A stretch of DNA of 42,041 bases from contig NZ_CP090426.1 of assembly GCF_023518235.1 (NCBI RefSeq), forward strand, positions 1-42,041, written 5' to 3'. Under the pieces are notes generated by a model. That model made no database searches. It was given only the letters and a program-made list of their open reading frames with translations, and had not been told where the DNA came from. This DNA comes from Stenotrophomonas maltophilia (GTDB lineage: Bacteria > Pseudomonadota > Gammaproteobacteria > Xanthomonadales > Xanthomonadaceae). Position numbers and translations under genes: made by a program. Below are positions 37,254 to 42,041 of this stretch, piece by piece. Each line of letters starts with the position of its first letter. The stretch's first letter is position 1.

Positions 37254-37741
37254 ACGCCCCCACCCAGAGTGCCGCCGGCCTTCTTGTAGATCTGCCGCAG
37301 CTTCTCCAGGCTCTGCTCATGCTGGCCATAGCCGGCGCCCGGCAGGCTGGCCCACTCCTTGGCGCACAGGGCCACGGCGCGGTCGAATTGGCCGGCCTTC
37401 ACCGCATCGAGCGCGCGGCGGCCGCGGATCAGTTCGATGCAGGCCTTGTCCTGGCTCAGCGGGCCGAAGTCCGGCAGCTTCAGCCGCGCCTGCAGCACGC
37501 TCCAGGTGCGCTGCAGGAACTGGTAGCGGCCGGCCGCGGTGGACTTCAGCGTGGCGTTGAGCCGCACCAGCTTGCCGGGGTGCTTGCTGAGGTCGGTGAA
37601 CAGGCCGCCGCCCACCAGGACGTCGTAGCCGTTCTGCTTAGTCGGCTGCCGGCCGTTATCGGTCCCTTCGGACCAGGCCAGCATGTCCAGGAACGCCACG
37701 ACGTTCTGCCCGCCCGCCTCCTGTGCTGTGATTCGTGCCAC
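37250..37741 (-). CDS. Lambda R-like endolysin (lytic transglycosylase) (163 aa)
   Basis: The body is strikingly like lambda R: AFLDMLAWSEGTDNGRQPTK with catalytic Glu25 (Glu19 in R), NGYDVLVGGGLFTDLSKHP, LKSTAAGRYQFLQRTW, and a C-terminal WASLPGAGYGQHEQSLEKL. Lambda R cleaves the MurNAc-GlcNAc bond to an anhydro product. No signal peptide is present, so a holin must release it. GTG 37741 with AAGGGGG about eight bases upstream is the start. The upstream extension is rejected because it overlaps the divergent moron leader. Confidence 0.9.
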   Translation of the reverse strand: MARITAQEAGGQNVVAFLDMLAWSEGTDNGRQPTKQNGYDVLVGGGLFTDLSKHPGKLVRLNATLKSTAAGRYQFLQRTWSVLQARLKLPDFGPLSQDKACIELIRGRRALDAVKAGQFDRAVALCAKEWASLPGAGYGQHEQSLEKLRQIYKKAGGTLGGGV

Positions 37742-37812
37742 TGTCGGCCCCCTTGGAAGTGATGGGCCTACGGTGCCTTTTGGGGGGCGGCGATCAATGG
37801 GAGGAATCCGTT

Positions 37813-37857
37813 CTCCGGTAGAGTTGGCGGCGCCAACCAACCCAACCACTACCGGAG
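37813..37857 (+). promoter_or_regulatory. Leader hairpin over the ribosome binding site of the 37866 gene
   Basis: CTCCGGTAG (37813-37821) pairs with CTACCGGAG (37849-37857); an inner stem GTTGGC/GCCAAC (37823-37828, 37832-37837) sits inside. The GGAG at 37854-37857 is the Shine-Dalgarno for ATG 37866, eight bases away, so the stem would hide it. A protein-binding palindrome in DNA is the alternative. Confidence 0.55.
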
Positions 37858-37865
37858 ACGGACAG

Positions 37866-38345
37866 ATGGAACTACTTGACAGGGCATACCAGCTGCAATT
37901 GCTCCAGCGTTTGGCCGAGAGCTACCCGGAGCCAGTCGATGCAGGGACGATGGCCCAGGGTGAGTTCAATAGGGCCAACGTGAACATCGCCTACTTGCAT
38001 GAGCACGGTCTAGTGAAGGGCCAATGGCTTGGCAGCTTGGACCGTGGAAACATGCTCATGCAGGCAACCATTACCGCTCGAGGTATGGATTTTCTGGCTG
38101 ACGATGGCGGATTGGGCGCAATCCTCGGTGTCGTCACGATCAAACTTCACGACGACACGCTAAAGGCACTCATCGAGGCCAAGGTGCTCAGCTCGGATCT
38201 GCCTCCGCCCGATAAGCAGCGATTCCTCGATCAGCTTCGAGAGCTGCCGGGCGAGACCACCAAACACCTTGTACTGAAGCTGGTGGATGCCGGTCTGGAC
38301 AACTGGCAGAAAGCACTGCCACTGCTTCAAAACATGCTGGGCTAG
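37866..38345 (+). CDS. Antisense moron of unknown function, possible winged-helix protein (159 aa)
   Basis: The first 75 residues (LLDRAYQLQLLQRLAESYPE, NRANVNIAYLHEHGLVKG, ITARGMDFLADDGG) look like a winged-helix domain, where ITARGMDFL is the usual wing end in archaeal and phage wHTH proteins. The rest is helical (LHDDTLKALIEAKVLSSDL, PDKQRFLDQLREL, TTKHLVLKLVDAGLD). It is on the plus strand between the endolysin and ejection genes and has its own structured leader. Lower GC and ordinary codon use suggest acquisition. DNA binding is a guess; similar full-length phage proteins of this layout are uncharacterised. Confidence 0.7.
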   Translation: MELLDRAYQLQLLQRLAESYPEPVDAGTMAQGEFNRANVNIAYLHEHGLVKGQWLGSLDRGNMLMQATITARGMDFLADDGGLGAILGVVTIKLHDDTLKALIEAKVLSSDLPPPDKQRFLDQLRELPGETTKHLVLKLVDAGLDNWQKALPLLQNMLG

Positions 38346-38469
38346 ACGCGACCCGCCGGAACAGGATGACGGCATCGGCATGCAGCGGAACGGTGAACTC
38401 GTCGTCGGGGCACCCCGGCCACTCAATGAACATGCCTTTCCCGGTGACGACGATGGCGGCTGACAGCAT
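38188..38469 (-). CDS. Doubtful or decayed minus-strand gene overlapping the moron (93 aa)
   Basis: ATG 38469 has AGAGG seven bases upstream, and the first 42 residues (AAIVVTGKGMFIEWPGCPDD, EFTVPLHADAVILFRR) read like a genuine beta-rich phage protein. From about 38345 on the frame is antisense to the end of the moron gene and the composition deteriorates. The original 3' part may have been replaced when the moron arrived. It could also be a short real gene or no gene. Confidence 0.35.
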   Translation of the reverse strand: MLSAAIVVTGKGMFIEWPGCPDDEFTVPLHADAVILFRRVASSPACFEAVAVLSASCPDRHPPASVQGVWWSRPAALEADRGIAAYRAEADPS

Positions 38470-38583
38470 GGCGGCCTCTGGACTGAACGATACGGGCCAC
38501 CCTACCCCCCGGCCCCTGCCCTTCAATGGGCGCGGGGGGCGGCCGGGGCTGGTGGTACCATCCGGGTAACGCAGGGAGGCATC

Positions 38584-38970
38584 ATGGGCTGGAAGGGAAT
38601 AGTAATTTTGGCAGCTACCGTTGTGCTTGGCGGGTGCTCGACATTTGGACAGCCGGCGTACTGCTCAGGGATGCTGGAACAGAATCGTGCTGTGATGGCT
38701 GCGAAGAGTGACGTTTCAATCGCCTACATCGCAACAGCACTTGCGAAGCTTGAGTACGGTGGCGAATGCGCGTGCCCCGATGACAAGGACTCCATCGGAG
38801 AGGTCTGCGGTGGAAGAAGCGCGTACAGCCGCATGGGGGGATCCCAGCCATACTGCTACGCCGATCAGGTCCCGGCCTGGGTCATACCGCGCGTCAGAGA
38901 GGCGTCCGCTCATGAGGCACTCCCCTTTGAATGCGGTGGCAGCGGCACGACCCAACTACTCGACTTCTAA
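38584..38970 (+). CDS. Lipoprotein moron with many cysteines (128 aa)
   Basis: GGAGG precedes ATG 38584. A lipoprotein signal (GIVILAATVVLGGCSTFGQ, lipobox LGGC with Cys18) directs it to the envelope. The mature part has several Cys (AYCSGML, GECACPDD, EVCGGRS, PYCYADQ, FECGGS), so disulfides in the periplasm are likely. Exported lipoproteins in antisense islands of temperate phages are often superinfection-exclusion or host-surface modifiers; this one is not a recognised family. The 238 bases upstream (38346-38583) hold only the doubtful minus frame and no clear promoter. Confidence 0.72.
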   Translation: MGWKGIVILAATVVLGGCSTFGQPAYCSGMLEQNRAVMAAKSDVSIAYIATALAKLEYGGECACPDDKDSIGEVCGGRSAYSRMGGSQPYCYADQVPAWVIPRVREASAHEALPFECGGSGTTQLLDF

Positions 38971-38983
38971 CAAGGAACTGAAA

Positions 38984-39178
38984 ATGGACGACAGATTCAA
39001 GGATGCGGGGCAGTTCCACCCGGAGAAGGCGTGGAGCGAGATCCGGCGGAAGGACTGGGAGCGGAAGCACGAGGCCAGCCTTGGACTCAAAGGCTGGGGC
39101 CTGTTGATAGCGCTATTTTTGTCGATTGTCGGTACCGTTGTTTGCGCCCTTCTGTTCGTCGGGCATTACTTTCTCTAG
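38984..39178 (+). CDS. Small membrane protein following the lipoprotein (64 aa)
   Basis: AAGGA lies eight bases before ATG 38984, 13 bases after the lipoprotein stop, so the two genes form a unit. The N-terminal 38 residues are charged and cytoplasmic-looking (RFKDAGQFHPEKAWSEIRRK, DWERKHEASLG), then one transmembrane helix (WGLLIALFLSIVGTVVCALLF). The last 66 bases are antisense to the end of the ejection protein gene. The function is unknown; a partner of the lipoprotein is plausible. Confidence 0.65.
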   Translation: MDDRFKDAGQFHPEKAWSEIRRKDWERKHEASLGLKGWGLLIALFLSIVGTVVCALLFVGHYFL

Positions 39179-41242
39179 TTCTGCGGCAATGTCCGCCAGT
39201 TTTTGATCACCAGTGCTGGACGCAATGTTGCGCAAGGATGCGAGCGATCCGATCACCGACCCTACTGGCGCCGTGGTCGCTCGAGAAAGCCAGCGCACAG
39301 CTGGCGGGTAGGTCAAGATGCGGGCAGCGACATTCGCCCCCGCTCCACCTAGCAGCAGAGTGCCTGTGGATGTACCAGTAAGGTCCATCAGCGAGGCCAC
39401 CAGCGCGGCACCATAGGTATACGCTGCAGCGCGATTTCCTGTGCCGCTCGGGTTGGCGAACACCTGCGACCCGCTCTTGATGTTGTCGGCCACCCGGGCG
39501 ATCTGGTCCATATCCTTGGCGAAGCCCGGCCCGTAGTGGCCGAACAGCTCCCGCCTCGCCTCGTCGGAAAGCTTGCTCCAGTTGGTCATAAACGTGCCGG
39601 GGCTGAACTGCTCGGCAGGCAGCCCGGCCTGGCCCGGCGTTGGTCGGCCCATCCGGTTCAGCACCGCGGCCGTCAGGGACTTCTTCCCGTCATCCGGCAG
39701 AGCCTCCATCACTCGCTTCAGCGTGGTGCCGCCCTCGCCAGCGCCGGCCATCACCGCGTTGTAGACCTTCTCCGGGCCGCCGGCCTTGTTCACCACGCGC
39801 TCCAGCTGCTTCAGCTGCTCCTGCGTGGACTTGAAGTAGGCGTTCGCCCGCGCCAGCGCTGCCGGGGCCTTGCCGCCCTGTGCCTGCACCGCCGCCTCGA
39901 TGTCGTCGCCCATGGCGCGGTACACGCCGCGCAGCTGCGACGTGGCGCGGTCAGGGGTCAGGGTGAAGTCGAACAGGCCATTGCCCAGGTTCGACCGCAG
40001 ATCCTTGAAGGTCTGGTACGGCAGCGCGGTGCCACCGTCGCCCAGGTCGGATGCGATGTTGCGGGCCAGCTGCGTGACTTCGTCCGGGATCATCGATGCC
40101 GCAGAGGCAGGTGCACCGGGGTCCACAGCGGTCAGCCGTGCGAGTTCGGCATTGGTCCGGTCCAGGCGCACCGGGGTGTCCGGCGGCACCAGCTGGTCGA
40201 CGGCGTCATACAGTGCCCGGCGGCGTGCAGTGACGTCGCCCTTGAAGGCTGCGACACCCTTCTCGATGGCCATGCCAGCGTTCTGTCGGGTGGGGTCTGC
40301 CGCCAGTGCGCGAGACCGCTCCCCGAGGTTCTTGGCGATGTCGTTGCCCTGCCCTTCGGCGAAACGGCGCATCACGCCCGAGCTGGTCGGCGCGCCCGCC
40401 AGCAGGTTCTCCACGCCCTGCAGGTTGGTGTTACCCGATGCCTGGCCGACGGATGGGGTCGTGCCCAGCGCTTCGAAGTCGGCGATGGAGTTCCGCATGG
40501 CCTCACCGGACCGGCCACGCACGGCACCTCGAACTGCTGCAGCGCCGCCCTGCATGAGAGCCGCCGGGCCAATGCCGCCGGCAAGTGCGGCCGCCAGCTG
40601 GCCAGCAGGACCTGCGCCACTCTCTCGGGCCAGCCCGGCCGCACCAGAACTGCCGATCGTGCTGATCGCCTGCAGCACTGGCTGAGCAGTGAGGAATTCT
40701 CCAGCGCGCTCGGCAAGACCAGGTACTGCCGTAGGCGCCGGTGCAGCTGAAGTCAGCGTGGGTGCCACCGCACGCCCTGCATTGAGGGCTGCACCGCCGC
40801 CAAGCGTCAGTGCGGTACCGGTCAGCGCCTCGCCGACATCGCCCAGCACGCGGTCGCCGGCGGTCTGCGCCTGTGGCAGGCCCAGCACATCGGCCAAGCG
40901 CGCAGCATTGTCCCGGAAGCTGGCCACGGGGCGGCCGGTAATCTTCGTCTCCAGCGCGCCGAGGGCGTCACCGCCCAGCGCACCGAGCAGGCTGCCGCCT
41001 CCCTGGAGGATTGAGCGCAGGCCGAAGGCAGCATCACGCCCCATGCCGTACTCCCAGCCATCGGGTGCCACGGCCTGCACCGGCGGCAGATCCGTGATTG
41101 GAGGCTTGGCAGCCGGAGCCTGAGACCCCTGCTCCGCGTCCCGCTGGGCCTTGTACGCCTGTGCGAGCCGCCGAGCATCTTCGGTGTTGCCGGCGGCATC
41201 AGCGGCACGCAGGGCCTGTTCCAGTTGCTCCAGAGTGGCCAT
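39113..41242 (-). CDS. Ejection/pilot protein (709 aa)
   Basis: The N-terminal LEQLEQALRAADAAGNTEDARRLAQAYKAQ is the short helical motif at the start of many podovirus ejection proteins. Next come Gly/Ala-rich hydrophobic stretches (GGGSLLGALGGDALGALE, TALTLGGGAALNAGRAV, GAAGLARESGAGPAGQLAAAL), a helical centre with conserved-looking YQTFKDLRSNLGNGLFDF and AYFKSTQEQLKQLERVV, and further membrane-type segments (AALVASLMDLTGTSTGTLLL). Such proteins leave the virion to form a DNA channel in the cell envelope. It starts at ATG 41242 in a TGATG overlap. Confidence 0.78.
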   Translation of the reverse strand: MATLEQLEQALRAADAAGNTEDARRLAQAYKAQRDAEQGSQAPAAKPPITDLPPVQAVAPDGWEYGMGRDAAFGLRSILQGGGSLLGALGGDALGALETKITGRPVASFRDNAARLADVLGLPQAQTAGDRVLGDVGEALTGTALTLGGGAALNAGRAVAPTLTSAAPAPTAVPGLAERAGEFLTAQPVLQAISTIGSSGAAGLARESGAGPAGQLAAALAGGIGPAALMQGGAAAVRGAVRGRSGEAMRNSIADFEALGTTPSVGQASGNTNLQGVENLLAGAPTSSGVMRRFAEGQGNDIAKNLGERSRALAADPTRQNAGMAIEKGVAAFKGDVTARRRALYDAVDQLVPPDTPVRLDRTNAELARLTAVDPGAPASAASMIPDEVTQLARNIASDLGDGGTALPYQTFKDLRSNLGNGLFDFTLTPDRATSQLRGVYRAMGDDIEAAVQAQGGKAPAALARANAYFKSTQEQLKQLERVVNKAGGPEKVYNAVMAGAGEGGTTLKRVMEALPDDGKKSLTAAVLNRMGRPTPGQAGLPAEQFSPGTFMTNWSKLSDEARRELFGHYGPGFAKDMDQIARVADNIKSGSQVFANPSGTGNRAAAYTYGAALVASLMDLTGTSTGTLLLGGAGANVAARILTYPPAVRWLSRATTAPVGSVIGSLASLRNIASSTGDQKLADIAAELEKVMPDEQKGANNGTDNRQK

Positions 41243-42041
41243 CAGCGGACCCCATACTTGCCGAGAATATCATCCACACCGCCGCCAGCGGAGGGTGCAG
41301 CGGTTGGCGCAATGCTGACGCCTTGGAGCTCGGTCACGAAGTCACGCAGCTGACGCATGGTGCGCGCGTTCACTTCCGGCGCGACGCCGAGACTTGGGTA
41401 CTGCAGCGCGGCGATGCGTGCTTCCAGGTCGGACTGCGAACCAACGCCTGGAACGCGAGTCAGCGCCAGCATCGAGTTCTGGATCGCACCCACAGCGGCG
41501 TCCAGCTCCTGGCCGGCGGGCGTGTTCCGCATCACGTACTGGTCCAGCGGCCCGGTATCGACCAGAGCCCCCGATAGCCCCCCTAGGGCGCTCTGGATGC
41601 GATCAAGTCCGCGCGTAACGTTGCCCAACTGCGCAGCCTTCGTGGTCGCCGCCTGCTGTGCCTTCATGTCGGCTGCACTGGCACGCTTCGGCTGACCTGG
41701 GGAGGCGGCTCCGCCAGCGCCGGCGCGCATTTCCTTCATCAGGTCCAGCTGCTGCGCCTGCCTTGTCCGCGCGGCAGTCGCGTAACTGGCCGCGGCAGCT
41801 GCGTTGCGCTGGCCGATGGTCGACTGGCCAACGGGCGTGACGTTGACGGACTGGCCGACGGCGCCATAGGGGTCGAAGAGCGTGCCTTCGCTCATGGTGG
41901 CCGTTTGGCGGGGCCGGCCAGAGATCGCGGTCATGATGTCATTGAGCAGCGGCACGTTCCCGCTGCGCGCTGCGTCCATCGCCTCGGATTGGAACCCCTG
42001 CGTCTGGACATCGCCCTGGTAGCCGGAGAACTTCGTAGGAT
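41242..42041 (-). CDS. Putative ejection/internal virion protein, C-terminal part (continues from position 1)
   Basis: This is the rest of the gene that starts at 235. Reading continues in frame from 42041 (FSGYQGDVQTQGFQSEAMDA) to TGA 41242. An internal ATG at 41979 is not the true start. The region contains NDIMTAISGRPRQTATMSE, Ala/Gln-rich helices (QRNAAAAASYATAARTRQAQ) and a GKYGVR end. It overlaps the large ejection-protein gene by one base set (TGATG). The whole 344-residue protein is helical and low in Cys/Trp, as expected for an internal virion protein. Confidence 0.75.
   Translation of the reverse strand, partial: PTKFSGYQGDVQTQGFQSEAMDAARSGNVPLLNDIMTAISGRPRQTATMSEGTLFDPYGAVGQSVNVTPVGQSTIGQRNAAAAASYATAARTRQAQQLDLMKEMRAGAGGAASPGQPKRASAADMKAQQAATTKAAQLGNVTRGLDRIQSALGGLSGALVDTGPLDQYVMRNTPAGQELDAAVGAIQNSMLALTRVPGVGSQSDLEARIAALQYPSLGVAPEVNARTMRQLRDFVTELQGVSIAPTAAPSAGGGVDDILGKYGVR

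Noticed and set aside
42036..42041. A GGATCC sequence created when the ends are joined, suggesting a cloning junction
   Set aside because: The cut point (GGAT/CC) is not where BamHI cleaves, and the reading frame is continuous, so it is probably chance.
1..42041. CRISPR array, insertion sequences or a diversity-generating retroelement
   Set aside because: No spaced direct-repeat array, transposase or reverse transcriptase was found. The tail-fibre and spike genes show no template/variable repeat pair that I could see.

Overview
The window reads as one complete temperate phage genome, shown opened inside a gene. The reading frame that leaves position 1 on the minus strand continues without interruption at position 42041, and there is a single unsplit attachment site (attP) rather than an attL/attR pair. 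High GC, GC-rich third codon positions and a phage-borne 3' half of a tRNA-Pro(GGG) gene fit a gammaproteobacterial host of the Xanthomonadaceae type (Stenotrophomonas or Xanthomonas). The host is an inference. The tail genes (adaptor, nozzle, ejection proteins, no tape measure, no sheath) indicate a short-tailed podovirus, while the control region has a lambda-like plan.

Control region (about 19.1-22.1 kb): a CI-like repressor (+) and a Cro-like protein (-) diverge from a region with three 16-bp operator-like sites spaced exactly 24 bp apart. A further good site and a weaker one overlap a left promoter near 22.0 kb. The repressor operon also carries an unknown gene and an exported protein, and ends at a strong terminator. 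On the minus strand the right operon runs through Cro, small genes, a CII-like HTH protein, a DnaT-like replication protein, DnaB helicase, NinB, a Ref-type nuclease and a RuvC-like resolvase.

Late minus-strand genes (15.2 kb down to 1, then 42.0 kb down to 30.3 kb): small and large terminase, portal, a Tad2-like anti-Thoeris candidate, scaffold, major capsid protein, adaptor, nozzle, a GNAT-fold protein and ejection proteins. Then come a lambda R-type endolysin, two membrane proteins (holin candidates), an Acb2-like anti-CBASS candidate, Rz/Rz1 spanins, a tail fibre, a tail protein, an SGNH-esterase tail spike and a lectin-like tail protein. Three islands of plus-strand genes (8.65-9.14, 37.87-38.35 and 38.58-39.18 kb) sit antisense in this late block and look like morons.

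Left operon (plus strand, 22.0-30.0 kb): many small overlapping genes, a recombination set (putative SSB-like partner, Sak4-like ATPase, RecB-family exonuclease), then excisionase and tyrosine integrase. It ends at attP, which has a tRNA-Pro 3'-half core, three tandem arm-type repeats, an IHF-like site, a fourth arm repeat, and a terminator placed to serve the reconstituted tRNA gene. Left-operon and late transcripts converge at attP.

The most interesting content is two candidate signal-sponge anti-defence genes inside the late operon, the evenly spaced operator array, and hairpins that appear to bury the ribosome binding sites of the major capsid gene and of one moron.
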